From NCBI GenBank assembly GCA_026391235.1, contig JAPLDV010000543.1:1-15170 (forward strand): a stretch of 15,170 bases of DNA, given 5' to 3'. The position numbers and the translations under genes were made by a program. How positions within the stretch are numbered: position 1 is the stretch's first letter; each line of letters opens with the position of its first letter. The notes under the pieces were generated by a model. The model was not told the origin of the DNA. It saw nothing but the letters and a program-made list of their open reading frames with translations, and did not search any database. The stretch comes from Bacteroidia bacterium (GTDB taxonomy: Bacteria > Bacteroidota > Bacteroidia > Bacteroidales > UBA12481). Shown in pieces: positions 5,235-14,841 of this stretch.

Positions 5235-8200
5235 TCAAAGTTTCAGTATCCTCCCCATAACAGCCTGATCCCCGGCTTTTAACCTAAAATAATAGATCCC
5301 CGACGGCAACCCTGCAGCATTCCACTCAACCTGCTGCCGGCCCTGGGGCCGGAACTCATTCACCAGCGCTGCGACCGGCTGGCCGATGTTGTTGTAAACA
5401 GTCAGGGAAACCTCGCCGGATTCTTGGAGCTGATATTCAATCGTTGTAACGGCGCTGAACGGATTCGGATAGCTTTTTACAATTATGCCGGATCTTTGGA
5501 TTCCTTGCTCCTCCACACCCACCCAGGCAGGATCGAATTCATAGGCGCCCATATCAATCCGGGCAATGCCATCCCCGTTGCCATCCCAAAAACGGTTATT
5601 GCCGAGGATGTCGAGGGCAGGCAAATTCAATCCCGACATATATAATCCCACATCGATGCATGGCGATCCGGCGGACAGGAAATACGGATGATCCCCTGAC
5701 CCTTCGAAAAGCGGATCGGTATCGATGTTTCCGGCATTCCACCGGATGGTGCTGTTGTTTATGCTCATGATACCGGTGACACCTCCCCGGACATCGGAAC
5801 TGTGGGCCGAGAAATAGCTGTTGTCGAGATATACTTCCTCCGGCTCATTGTTCCACAGGATCGCGTTGTAAATAACCATACCTCCCCCACCCGTTGAATA
5901 GATGCCGCCACCGTGCAAGGCAATGTTTTCCGTGCAGGTCAGATTTTTGAGATAGGGCTTAATGGAGGAGGATGTTGATAGGTAAATGCCACCGCCATCT
6001 TGCGCCACATTATGGTCGATCACTAAATTGTTGAACGAAGGTTTGGTTGGGTATGCATTAATGGAAATGGAAATCGCACCGCCATACCGGGCCGTATTGT
6101 TTGAAAAGGTAACGTCACTTACCGATGTACTGCAATGGGCACCCCCGCCATACACCGCAACATTGTCGCTAACAGCTACATTCCTGAATACAGGACTTAC
6201 TCCCGATATATTCATTCCTCCACCGTAGGTGCCGTAGTTATTCGAAATGACCACATCCTCCAGCAGGGAGCGGGAGTTATCGCCGGTGCATACCAACCCG
6301 GTTCCCGAATTATTGGTGATGATCATGTTCTGCAGTGATGTGGCTGAATTAATGATGTAAATTCCAGCACTGTCGGCGCCCGTAACCGTTAAACCGGAAA
6401 CCGATGACGATCTGTTTCCTTCCATCCGGAGGACGCAGGAGGCTCCTCCGGCATCCAGGCGGACCGTATTCTTATCGCTCCCATTCAGACTTACATAATC
6501 GGGCAGCACCAGAGGTAATGAATCACCGGAAAACGACGGGCCATAGGTGCCGGCCTCCAGATGAATGGTATGCGGATTGAGGCTGTCGGCAAATATAACT
6601 CTGGCGGCATATTGAATGGTCCTGAATGATTTATTGCCGGAAAGCCCGCTGTTATTATTGTCTCCGCTTGTGGAAACATATACATCGGCATCGACCTGTG
6701 GAATTTTACCATGAAGAATATCAAAGGAAAAATTCAGGAGAGGCTGAGCATACTTTTTAACGGGACGCATGACGCTGAAAGTATCCAGGATCACATCAGT
6801 ATACGAAATGGCATACACGTCGCTGCCGGCTGGTGCACGGTTAAAGTAAATATTACAACGGCTGATGCTGTCGAATGCGATGCGGGAACTGTCGCTGAAA
6901 TAGATTCCGCCGCCTTTCTCTGTTGCGGAATTATTTGTCAGGGTCACATTTTTCATCACCGGACCGGAATAGTAAGTATATATTCCTCCTCCGTTTGCAG
7001 CTGTATTGTTTGACAGGGTGATATTTTCCAGTACTGGGTTGGAAGAGGTACAGGAAATGCCGCCACCACTCCCGGCCGAATTTTCGGAAATGGTGGAGTT
7101 TTTAACAATGGGGCTGGATGAATTGCAAGTAATCCCACCGCCTGAGTTCTTGGTTATAGTTACATTTTCAATCACGGGGCTTGAATTATTGCCAAGAGAA
7201 ATCCCGCTGTTTGAACCGCCGGTAATGGTAATACCCGAAAGATGAGAGGATGTATTGTTATCGAATTGGAAAACGCTTCCGGTACTCTCCGCATCAACGA
7301 TAACCGTGGTGTCGTTCACCCCGGCCAGACTGATATAATCCGGCATCAAAACGGGGAATGTTTCATCGGTGGCTGAAGGACTGTAAGTGCCTTTCAGCAA
7401 ATGAATCGTGCGCGGGTTCAAACTGTCGGCGGCCAGGATATAGGCTGCCTGACGGATCGTCTTCAGCGGATTATCGGGGGTAAGGCCGGTGTTTAGGTCA
7501 TCACCTTCAGATGAAACATAAACATCGGATTCCGTTTGCGTAACTTTTCCATGCAGGATATCGAAAGTAAAGTTGTTGCGCGGAAAAGAATGACGCGCCT
7601 GGGGTTTTAAAACGGTGAAGGTATCCACAATCACTGTTACCGCGGAATTCGAATGCAGGTCGTTGCCCTGGGGTGCCGTGTTGAAATAAATATTGCACCG
7701 GCTGATAGGGTCAAATACCGGAAATGATTGATACAGGTACATTCCTCCGCCAGACACTGAAGCCGTGTTGTCAGCTATGGTGACATTTTTAAGCATGGGC
7801 GTGGAGCTGCTGAAATACATACCGCCACCTCTACCATCAAAAGCCGTGTTTTTTGTTATCGAAACATTTTCAAGAACGGGACTGGAATTGGATCCAAATA
7901 TTCCGCCACCAGAACCATCTCCCCACCCGTAACTTTGAGCGGAATTGCCTGTAATAGAAACATTAACAATGACAGGGCTGGAATTATTGCAATAAATCCC
8001 GCTATTTGATCCGCCGGTTATTGTCATGCCGGACAGGCGGGAGGAGGTGTTTTTATCGAACCGGAAAACAGAGCCGGTGCCTTCGGCATCCAAAATAACT
8101 GTGGTGTCGTTTACCCCGGCCAGGCTGATAAAATCAGGAAGGATGACAGGGAATTGTTCATCGTTTGACGAGCTGCTGTAGGTGCCTTTCAGCAGATGGA

Positions 8201-11200
8201 TGGTGCGGGGATGCAAACTGTCGGCCCAGATGATTGGATACGCCTGCCGGATATTCTTAAGCGGATCATCAGGGGTAAGACCACTATTACTGTTATCCCC
8301 GTCGGGCGAAATATACAGGTCGGCATCTGCCTGCGCCACCTTGCCGTGCATGATATCGAAGGTGAAGTTCGGAAGCGGAAACGCATGCCACGACTGGGGA
8401 TGCAATACAGTGAAAGTATCCACGATCACTTTGATCGTGGAAGAATTGGAATGCAGGTCGTTACCCACAAGTGCTGCATTATGATAAATATTGCAGCGAT
8501 TGATGCTGTCGAATACCGGAAAAGATCCATCAAAGTACATCCCTCCACCAAACTGATTGGCTGTGTTGTTGGTTATCGTAACCTTCCTCAGCGTGGGGCT
8601 GGAATTATTGCCGCAAAGAATTCCGCCGCCATAAGAAGCCGAATTGCCTGCAATGATTAGGTTTTCAAGCCTGGGACTTGAATTGTCACAGTATATCCCA
8701 CCGTTTGAACCGCCGGTAATGGTGATCCCTGACAGATGGGAGGTAGTACTGTTGGTGAATTGAAAAACGCCGGCAGTACTTTCCGCATCAAGGATAACCG
8801 TAGCGCTGTTTACCCCTGCCAGGCTGATGTAATCCGGCAAAACCACCGGGAAAAACTCATTGTTTGAAGAAGGGCTGTAGGTTCCTTCCAGCAAATGGAT
8901 GGTTCTTGGATTCAGTTCGTCGGCCAGGATAATGGAACACGCATGCCGGATGGTTTTCAGGGGGTCTTCAGGAGTGAGGCCGCTGTGTCTGTTGTCCCCG
9001 GAGGGCGAAACATACACATCGGCATTTGCGTGCTCTATTTTTCCATGGAGGATATCGAAAGTAAAGTTTGATAAAGGAAAAGCATGATATGCATTGGGTT
9101 TCAATACGGTGAAGGTGTCTACAATCACTCTGATCGGCGAATACATTGAATATAGGTCGTTGCCTTCACGTGCGGAATTCAGGTAGATATTGCAGCGGTT
9201 GTTAGGGTCGAATACCGGAACAGATCCATCAGAGTATATCCCACCGCCAGACTCAGCAGTGTTATTGGTTATTGTGACATTTCTCAGCGTGGGTCTTGAA
9301 CCAAAGCAAGAAATCCCGCCGCCCGTCCTCGCATTGTTGCCCGAAATGATCAGGTTCTCAAGAACCGGGTTGGAACTGTATAACTCGATACCCCCATAAG
9401 ATCCGCCGGTGACCGTTATTCCCGACAGGCGTGTCGTGTTGTTTTTCCCAACGAAATTAAAAACGCTTCCGGTACCTTCTGCATCAACAATCGCAGTGGT
9501 TTTACCCACTCCGGCCAGACTGATGTAATCGGGCAAAATAACCGGGAATTTTTCATGGGTTGTTGAAGGGCTGTACTTGCCCTCCAGCAAATGAATGGTT
9601 CGCGGATTCTGTTTATTGGCAATGATGATGGAATACACATGACCAATAGTCTTCAGCGGATCATCCGGGGTAAGGCCGGTGTTGCTGTCATCTCCATCGG
9701 GTGAAACATACACATCGGCATTGGCCTGAGCCACCTTGCCGTGCAAAATATCGAAGGTAAAATAGGATAAGTCAAAAGCATGGTATGCCTGGGGTTTCAG
9801 TACCGAGAAGGTATCCACGATCACTTCAATCCTGGAATATGAATACAGATCATTGCCTGAAGGAGCATTATTAAGGTAGATATTGCACCGGCTGTTTTTA
9901 TCAAATACCGGAACAGCTCCATCACAGTATATCCCTCCACCAGCCTGAGATGCCGTGTTGTTGGTTATAGTAACATTTTTCAATTTGGGGTTCGAACTAT
10001 AACCGCAATGAATTCCACCACCAAAATCGGCACTGTTTTTAGATATAGTCACCTTTTCAACGACAGGGTCCGAATTGTTTTCGCAGCGAATCCCACCACC
10101 ATTATTGCCTGAGATGACTACGTTTTCAATAAAAGGGCTGGAGTTATCACAATAAATACCGCCATTTGATGCGCCGGTGACAGTTATACCCGATAAACGG
10201 GACGTACGGTTATTGTTGAATTGAAATATAATACCGGTACTATCCGCATCAACAATAACTGTTTTACTATTTTCCCCTTGCACGCTGATATTATCCGGCA
10301 AAACAAGTGGGAATTTTTCCTGGGTTGTTGAAGGACTATACCTGCCTTTCTGCAAATGGATGGTGCGCGGATACAAACTGTCGGCAATAAGCCGGGGGAT
10401 CGCCTGACCAATGGTCTTCAGCGGATCATCCGGGGTAAGGCCGGTGTTGCTGTTATCACCATCGGGTGAAACATACACATCGGCATCGGCCTGAGCAAAT
10501 TTGCCGTGAAGGATGTCGAAGGTAAAGTTGGCCAGCGGGACGGCATGGTAGGTCTGGGGTTTCAAAACAGTAAAAGTATCCACGACCACTTTAACCGGGG
10601 AATCTGAATACAAATCGTTGCCAGATTTGGCAGTATTCAGATAGACATTGCATCGGTTGATGCTGTCGAAAACCGGGCTGGATCCGGAAAAGTAAATTCC
10701 GCCACCGTTAGCATCAGAAGCTGTGTTATTGGTTATTTTAACATTTTTAAGGTTGGATTTGGAGTTGCTGAAATAGATCCCGCCACCGTTACCACAACAA
10801 GTACCCCACCCGTAATAGGGATGAACGGAATTGCCGGTAATAACAACATTCCCAATAGTGGGGCTGGAGTTGACGCAATATATCCCACCACCCAGGTAGG
10901 AACTTCCATTTGTAACCGTGAATCCCGCCAAAACCGCAGTCGCCTTTTCTCCGTTAGAGATGGTTACAACGCTGCCTGTCTTCTTTCCATCGATGATTGT
11001 TCGGGAGATATAGGAAGTATCCCGCGTGATGAGGAACAGGGATGCCACCGTGATGTTTTTCCCGTTGTAATTGATGTTTTCCAGATAGGTTCCCGGAGAT
11101 ACCAGCACCGTATCGCCCGATTTTGCGGCATCGATCCCCTGCTGGATGGTTGGGTAATCGGCCGGGATGCGGATGATTTGCCCGTGCAGCGCACTGGCGG

Positions 11201-11237
11201 AGAGCAGGATGATTGAAAGGATGATTAGTTTTTTCAT
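5235..11237 (-). CDS. Giant T9SS-secreted right-handed beta-helix protein with six DUF1565-type modules
   Basis: The 2000-residue product has a Sec signal peptide (about 1-19), then a beta-helix entry segment (PADYPTIQQGIDAAKSGDTV at 25-44, followed by LVSPGTY), then six modules. Each module starts with a DVYVSPDGD-type strand at residues 253, 508, 740, 973, 1238 and 1518, continues with GLTPDDPLKTI, RTIHLLKGTYSPS, a FPVxLPDYISLAGV segment, and beta-helix coils of the type GGGIYC-NSSPxLENVTITxN. Modules are joined by a linker with a CNIYLNxAxxGNDLYS strand and FTFDILHGK. The C-terminal part has a choice-of-anchor-Q-like segment (DTDPLFEGSGDHPYF, SAGSPCIDVG, FWDGNGDGIARIDMGAYEF, about 1790-1905) and a T9SS type A sorting domain (YPNPFS to the end, 1923-2000). 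Such proteins are secreted or surface-anchored; beta-helices often bind or cleave polysaccharide, but no lyase active site is evident. The TGA stop is at 5235-5237. Confidence 0.93.
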   Translation of the reverse strand: MKKLIILSIILLSASALHGQIIRIPADYPTIQQGIDAAKSGDTVLVSPGTYLENINYNGKNITVASLFLITRDTSYISRTIIDGKKTGSVVTISNGEKATAVLAGFTVTNGSSYLGGGIYCVNSSPTIGNVVITGNSVHPYYGWGTCCGNGGGIYFSNSKSNLKNVKITNNTASDANGGGIYFSGSSPVFDSINRCNVYLNTAKSGNDLYSDSPVKVVVDTFTVLKPQTYHAVPLANFTFDILHGKFAQADADVYVSPDGDNSNTGLTPDDPLKTIGQAIPRLIADSLYPRTIHLQKGRYSPSTTQEKFPLVLPDNISVQGENSKTVIVDADSTGIIFQFNNNRTSRLSGITVTGASNGGIYCDNSSPFIENVVISGNNGGGIRCENNSDPVVEKVTISKNSADFGGGIHCGYSSNPKLKNVTITNNTASQAGGGIYCDGAVPVFDKNSRCNIYLNNAPSGNDLYSYSRIEVIVDTFSVLKPQAYHAFDLSYFTFDILHGKVAQANADVYVSPDGDDSNTGLTPDDPLKTIGHVYSIIIANKQNPRTIHLLEGKYSPSTTHEKFPVILPDYISLAGVGKTTAIVDAEGTGSVFNFVGKNNTTRLSGITVTGGSYGGIELYSSNPVLENLIISGNNARTGGGISCFGSRPTLRNVTITNNTAESGGGIYSDGSVPVFDPNNRCNIYLNSAREGNDLYSMYSPIRVIVDTFTVLKPNAYHAFPLSNFTFDILHGKIEHANADVYVSPSGDNRHSGLTPEDPLKTIRHACSIILADELNPRTIHLLEGTYSPSSNNEFFPVVLPDYISLAGVNSATVILDAESTAGVFQFTNSTTSHLSGITITGGSNGGIYCDNSSPRLENLIIAGNSASYGGGILCGNNSSPTLRKVTITNNTANQFGGGMYFDGSFPVFDSINRCNIYHNAALVGNDLHSNSSTIKVIVDTFTVLHPQSWHAFPLPNFTFDIMHGKVAQADADLYISPDGDNSNSGLTPDDPLKNIRQAYPIIWADSLHPRTIHLLKGTYSSSSNDEQFPVILPDFISLAGVNDTTVILDAEGTGSVFRFDKNTSSRLSGMTITGGSNSGIYCNNSSPVIVNVSITGNSAQSYGWGDGSGGGIFGSNSSPVLENVSITKNTAFDGRGGGMYFSSSTPMLKNVTIADNTASVSGGGMYLYQSFPVFDPISRCNIYFNTAPQGNDLHSNSAVTVIVDTFTVLKPQARHSFPRNNFTFDILHGKVTQTESDVYVSSEGDDLNTGLTPDNPLKTIRQAAYILAADSLNPRTIHLLKGTYSPSATDETFPVLMPDYISLAGVNDTTVIVDAESTGSVFQFDNNTSSHLSGITITGGSNSGISLGNNSSPVIENVTITKNSGGGITCNSSSPIVKNSTISENSAGSGGGISCTSSNPVLENITLSNNTAANGGGIYTYYSGPVMKNVTLTNNSATEKGGGIYFSDSSRIAFDSISRCNIYFNRAPAGSDVYAISYTDVILDTFSVMRPVKKYAQPLLNFSFDILHGKIPQVDADVYVSTSGDNNNSGLSGNKSFRTIQYAARVIFADSLNPHTIHLEAGTYGPSFSGDSLPLVLPDYVSLNGSDKNTVRLDAGGASCVLRMEGNRSSSVSGLTVTGADSAGIYIINSATSLQNMIITNNSGTGLVCTGDNSRSLLEDVVISNNYGTYGGGMNISGVSPVFRNVAVSDNVAVYGGGAHCSTSVSDVTFSNNTARYGGAISISINAYPTKPSFNNLVIDHNVAQDGGGIYLSTSSSIKPYLKNLTCTENIALHGGGIYSTGGGGMVIYNAILWNNEPEEVYLDNSYFSAHSSDVRGGVTGIMSINNSTIRWNAGNIDTDPLFEGSGDHPYFLSAGSPCIDVGLYMSGLNLPALDILGNNRFWDGNGDGIARIDMGAYEFDPAWVGVEEQGIQRSGIIVKSYPNPFSAVTTIEYQLQESGEVSLTVYNNIGQPVAALVNEFRPQGRQQVEWNAAGLPSGIYYFRLKAGDQAVMGRILKL
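6687..10481 (-). repeat. Five complete in-gene module repeats of about 700-840 bp (sixth partial)
   Basis: Counted from the DVYVSPDGD-type strand, successive modules begin at 10481, 9716, 9020, 8321, 7526 and 6686, giving lengths of 255, 232, 233, 265 and 280 residues. Length differences come from extra beta-helix coils: modules four and five have added GGGIxx-SSP coils, and a YGWG loop recurs near residue 142 and within module four. The sixth copy diverges after its first strand (SGLSGNKSFRTI instead of GLTPDDPLKTI). DNA similarity between modules is high in the linker and head strands. Confidence 0.9.
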
Positions 11238-11335
11238 GGTGTTATCATTTCTAAAATAATTTTAATGTTCAGCTGCCTTCTGCTGGTGATCCACCTCACC
11301 GCCGGCCTCCTGGCCTTGCGAGCTCCCTGCTGCTT

Positions 11336-11583
11336 CGATCCACCTCACCCCCGGCCCCCTCTCCCGCGCTCACTGCTCTCGCGCTCCGTTCACGGGAGAG
11401 GGGTGTCAGCATCTGCATGACTTTGGACTAATATGAAGACTACCAATATCTTGTTTATGAATGAATTAAGACAAAACGATTCAAATTAATACTACATTTC
11501 GCTGTTGCTGACTCCCCCTCTCCCGTGAACGGAGCGCGAGCGCAGTGAGCGCGGGAGAGGGGGCCGGGGGGTGAGGTGGATCG
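11336..11583. repeat. Long inverted repeat (about 75-bp arms) around an AT-rich spacer
   Basis: Arms 11336-11410 and 11507-11583 are near-perfect reverse complements; I count single-base indels in two G/C runs plus a few mismatches. Each arm contains CCCCCTCTCCCG and its reverse complement, so each can also fold on its own. The 96-nt spacer is AT-rich with no start-to-stop reading frame of note. GATCCACCTCACC appears once more at 11288-11300, a partial third copy. This fills most of the 371-nt gap between the right propeller gene and the giant beta-helix gene. On the minus strand the structure could end transcription of the upstream gene, but there is no U-tract; it reads more like an interspersed mobile repeat. 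No gene is seen here. Confidence 0.85.
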
Positions 11584-11608
11584 CGCCAAAATGCCGGCTC
11601 CACAGTAA

Positions 11609-14600
11609 CTATTCAACCACAAACCTCCTCCTGGCTGTCAACTGATCAGATCGAATCTCGATAAAGTACATCCCGGGCCGGAGCTTGGAGATATCCACGG
11701 TGTTGTTTACCGGTTTTTCCTGATGCACCTTTTGCCCGGCGGAATTGTAAATGGCAACCTGTTGGATCGTTAATTCATTTGGCGCGGAAATCACCAGCAG
11801 GCCCTTGCCTGGATTCGGGAAGATGGATATTTCATTCTCCAGCCTGATGTTCTCCGAAGAGGTGAGGCACGCCAGTTTAATTTCTTCCTCGCTGTTGCAG
11901 CCGGGTGCATTCCCTTGAATATCGATACTTCCGCCTGGACTGGCCAGATAACTGCATACCGACAGTACCTCACAAACTGATAATGAATCGTTATCACGGA
12001 TAATCAGGTTGGCGATGGAGCCGGGATCGATATTTCTCAGCCCTTTGAGGCTTTTCAGCGACGGGTTGCCCTCAATCACCAGGTCCCCATAGAGGGTAGT
12101 CACCCCCTCCAGTCCCTCCAGACTGGTCAGCAGGGGATTGTTCTGAATGGTAAAGGCGCCCCCAATGGTACTCATCATGCTTAACCCGGCTACATTTTTA
12201 ATGTCGCTCCCGCTGATGGTCACATCAACGCCTATTTCCTGACAATAAGGATAATCTGTGGCGAAATTATCCACCTCAGCCTGCGAAGAAAGGGTTAGGG
12301 ACCTGAGCTGGCATTTACGGACGATATTGGCTTCAAAAACCGACCGTCCATAAGTTCCAATTCGCAAAAGCCGTTCGTTACCAATCTTAACATAATCGAA
12401 ATCTGCGGCAAGCACCACCGGCATGCCCTGGCTGGCATAATTCCAACTGGTGCCGCCATCGTTTGAGAGGTAAATCCCGATATCATTGGCCAGAAACAAA
12501 TAGTTCGTATTTTCGGGATCGATAAACAGGTCGTTGCAGGGAAGATCAGGCAGATCCCCGGAAATATTTGTCCAGGTTTGCCCGAGATCGGTGGTCTTGT
12601 ACACCTTATTGCCGGGTGAAAATCCGGTTCTCAACACATACATCGTATTGGCATCAACCGGATCGGTAACCACCCGTGAGATCCAGCGGATTTCGCCGGG
12701 AATATTGGCAGTTACATCCGTCCAATGCGACCCTTCATCGGTAGAGACCTTAACCAAAAATGCAGAATCAAGAGCGGCTTTTTCAAACCCGGTGGTCAAG
12801 ATCATATTATTGGGATTTACCTGGCTTTGAGCCAAGGTGCCGATATTTACGGGCGAGATATCTGTAGGACCGGATATAACCTCAAAAGTCAACCCTGCGT
12901 TGGTTGATTTCAGAATCTTTTTATTGGCTGTGTACAGAATGTTGTTATTGGTTGGATGCATAAAAAATGGGGTGATCCATGAACCATTAGCCAGAAATAT
13001 CAGAGCAAAAGAAACTCCCCCGTCCACACTTTTGAAAAGTATGCCATTATGTCTTGAGGTATACACATTATCAGGATTGACCCGGTCGAAAAAACACTCC
13101 ATTACATCACCTATGAGGGTGCCATACCAGGTAGTTCCCCCGTCGGCAGTGCGGGCACCGCCATTATCCTGCATCCCCCCGATGAAAATCCCGGGGTTGG
13201 AGGGATGTGAGGCAATCCGGTAAAACTGCAGGGTACTCAGGTCCTTGTTGAGGGAGGTTGCCGTATAGCCCTTATCGGAAGATTTATAGATTCCCCCGTC
13301 GCAGCCGATATACAGGATGTTGGGGTTGGATGGAGCAAAAATCAGTTTATGATAGTCGCAATGGACGAGGCTGCCAAACACGTCAACTCCAAACGGCCTG
13401 ACGGGTTCAAACGTTGAGCCGTTGGTTGTCCGGTGCAATTCGACGTTGCCGATCAAAACATGATTCGGATTAACCGGATCTACAGCAATGCACAGGTCAT
13501 AATCACCCTGATCATACCAATCGGAACCACTGTAGCCTCCCAGTTTGGTTCCTGCAGATATCTGGACCCAGCTGTTTCCGCCATTTACCGATTTAAAAGC
13601 ACGGGTGAGTGCCGAGCCGGGTGAATTGTTATCGAAAATAACCGCATAAATGATATTGGGATCAGATTTTGCAATATCAAACTGCATCCGGCCTCCGGTG
13701 GTAGGAAGAAGAAGACCTGAATTACTCTGTACCCAGGTGGCTCCCTGGTCATTTGAAATAAAGAATCCCGGAGTACCGTTAGTTCCACCAATGGCAGCAT
13801 ATGCTTTACTCGGATCCGCCGGGTGAAACGCAATATCGAAAGCGTCCTGCAGATCCAATGTTCTGCTCCAGGTTGTCCCTCCATCGATGCTCCTCCATAT
13901 CCCTTCATTGGGTAATACTCCTCCTGAAAGTGAATATCCACTGGCAAGGGTGGCCAGAATAATGTTTGAATTATAGGGGCTGACTTCCAGGTCACTAAAG
14001 TGGGTCAGGTTTCCTATACCATTGGTGATCACCGTCCAGGATTGTCCTCCGTCGGTTGATTTAAATAATCCTTTCCCTGGAAAAGCCGTGGAAACAAAAA
14101 GCACCGATTCTCCTGAACCGGCATAAACGGTTTCCGGATTTTTGGGATCGATGGCAATGGCTCCAAAAGTCATCGACTCCATGCCATAGCCGACATCGCT
14201 CCAGTTGGTGCCCCCGTCAATGGATTTCCAGATTCCGCCACTGGCAGCACCGATATAAAGGATTGACGGATTGGTTGGATGCACGGCAATGGCTCTCACC
14301 CGCCCGCTGACGATTCCCCAATTTGCCCCGGGGTGTTGAAATCCCCGAGGCCCGATTGCAGCCCATGTTGGATAAACATTGCTTTTCAGCCTGCCGCTTT
14401 TGGCCTTGCTCATCTCCCGGTCCGCTTCCTGGTAGAACCGGGTTGCGGGGATGGTATCATACGGGAATGCCCTCGGAGCGTAGAACCACTCGGCCCGCAT
14501 AAATTGTTTGGAGTTCCGGATGCGTTCCGGAACCTCCTTTGTGATGGATTTTTTGACAAGAACGGTGCTGGTCGATTGCCCGAAGGAGAGCAGCCCGGCG

Positions 14601-14638
14601 CAAAGAAAAAATGCCAGAAGTAAAGTTGTTGTTTTCAT
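11609..14638 (-). CDS. T9SS-secreted Asp-box (BNR/VPS10-like) beta-propeller protein with receptor-L-like domain
   Basis: The 1009-residue product has a Sec signal peptide (about 1-20). A propeller region (about 95-770) follows with at least ten Asp-box motifs: 139-146 SIDGGTNW, 194-201 STDGGQSW, 250-257 SIDGGTTW, 295-302 SNDQGATW, 350-357 SVNGGNSW, 497-504 TADGGTTW, 577-584 STNAGLTF, 632-639 STDEGSHW, 682-689 TTDLGQTW and 725-732 SNDGGTSW. A receptor-L-like leucine-rich domain spans about 776-924 and begins and ends with Cys. The T9SS type A sorting domain is 937-1009 (ISIFPNPGKG to RRFVVE). The protein should be exported by T9SS and attached or released at the cell surface. Asp-box propellers often bind glycans or proteins; no sialidase-type FRIP motif is seen, so I assign no enzyme activity. 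It is a close paralogue of the gene at 1-2426. Confidence 0.94.
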   Translation of the reverse strand: MKTTTLLLAFFLCAGLLSFGQSTSTVLVKKSITKEVPERIRNSKQFMRAEWFYAPRAFPYDTIPATRFYQEADREMSKAKSGRLKSNVYPTWAAIGPRGFQHPGANWGIVSGRVRAIAVHPTNPSILYIGAASGGIWKSIDGGTNWSDVGYGMESMTFGAIAIDPKNPETVYAGSGESVLFVSTAFPGKGLFKSTDGGQSWTVITNGIGNLTHFSDLEVSPYNSNIILATLASGYSLSGGVLPNEGIWRSIDGGTTWSRTLDLQDAFDIAFHPADPSKAYAAIGGTNGTPGFFISNDQGATWVQSNSGLLLPTTGGRMQFDIAKSDPNIIYAVIFDNNSPGSALTRAFKSVNGGNSWVQISAGTKLGGYSGSDWYDQGDYDLCIAVDPVNPNHVLIGNVELHRTTNGSTFEPVRPFGVDVFGSLVHCDYHKLIFAPSNPNILYIGCDGGIYKSSDKGYTATSLNKDLSTLQFYRIASHPSNPGIFIGGMQDNGGARTADGGTTWYGTLIGDVMECFFDRVNPDNVYTSRHNGILFKSVDGGVSFALIFLANGSWITPFFMHPTNNNILYTANKKILKSTNAGLTFEVISGPTDISPVNIGTLAQSQVNPNNMILTTGFEKAALDSAFLVKVSTDEGSHWTDVTANIPGEIRWISRVVTDPVDANTMYVLRTGFSPGNKVYKTTDLGQTWTNISGDLPDLPCNDLFIDPENTNYLFLANDIGIYLSNDGGTSWNYASQGMPVVLAADFDYVKIGNERLLRIGTYGRSVFEANIVRKCQLRSLTLSSQAEVDNFATDYPYCQEIGVDVTISGSDIKNVAGLSMMSTIGGAFTIQNNPLLTSLEGLEGVTTLYGDLVIEGNPSLKSLKGLRNIDPGSIANLIIRDNDSLSVCEVLSVCSYLASPGGSIDIQGNAPGCNSEEEIKLACLTSSENIRLENEISIFPNPGKGLLVISAPNELTIQQVAIYNSAGQKVHQEKPVNNTVDISKLRPGMYFIEIRSDQLTARRRFVVE

Positions 14639-14678
14639 AATTCTGCCTGTTTATTTTTGAAATGCACAAACGCATATT

Positions 14679-14686
14679 CAAAGGTA
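14679..14686 (-). promoter_or_regulatory. Putative Bacteroidota -7 element of the right propeller gene
   Basis: TACCTTTG on the minus strand, 40 nt upstream of ATG 14638, matches TAnnTTTG and is conserved in sequence and position with 2468-2475. The -33 region is T-rich without a clear TTTG. Confidence 0.5.
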
Positions 14687-14711
14687 CATCAGCAGAAATA
14701 AAAAAAGGGGT

Positions 14712-14774
14712 CCATCTTGTTAACGCCGGGATCCGTCTTGTTAACGCCGGGATTTGTTTTGATAACGCAAGAAA
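14712..14774. repeat. 21-bp tandem repeat, second copy of the 2501-2563 array
   Basis: Units at 14712-14732 and 14733-14753 share the core CTTGTTAACGCCGGG and differ at one base; a diverged third unit follows to 14774. Order and spacing relative to the downstream gene match the left copy. Confidence 0.85.
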
Positions 14775-14775
14775 T

Positions 14776-14814
14776 GGGTGTAGGGTATCGGGTGTCGGGT
14801 ATCGGGTTTTGGGG
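14776..14814 (+). repeat. Degenerate heptamer array with G-tracts, second copy
   Basis: GGG runs recur on the plus strand about every 7 nt (GGGTGTA, GGGTATC, GGGTGTC, GGGTATC, GGGTTTT, GGGG): six tracts with 3-4 nt between them, suited to G-quadruplex formation. The array lies between the right propeller gene's promoter-like site and the divergent HEPN remnant. Confidence 0.75.
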
Positions 14815-14841
14815 TAGAAAAATGGTTTCAGGGGTGCGATA

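Noticed and set aside
8196..8660. Plus-strand 154-codon open frame
   Set aside because: Opposite a repeat module; similar shadows occur across other modules at the same relative place, as expected from duplicated DNA.
10821..11216. Plus-strand 131-codon open frame inside the giant gene
   Set aside because: It lies opposite the signal peptide and first beta-helix coils of a clear 2000-residue gene; its sequence shows no domain and reflects the codon pattern of the other strand.
11238..11280. Promoter for the giant gene
   Set aside because: The best candidate on the minus strand (TATTTTAG) departs from TAnnTTTG in the conserved half and has no -33 element, so I do not annotate it.
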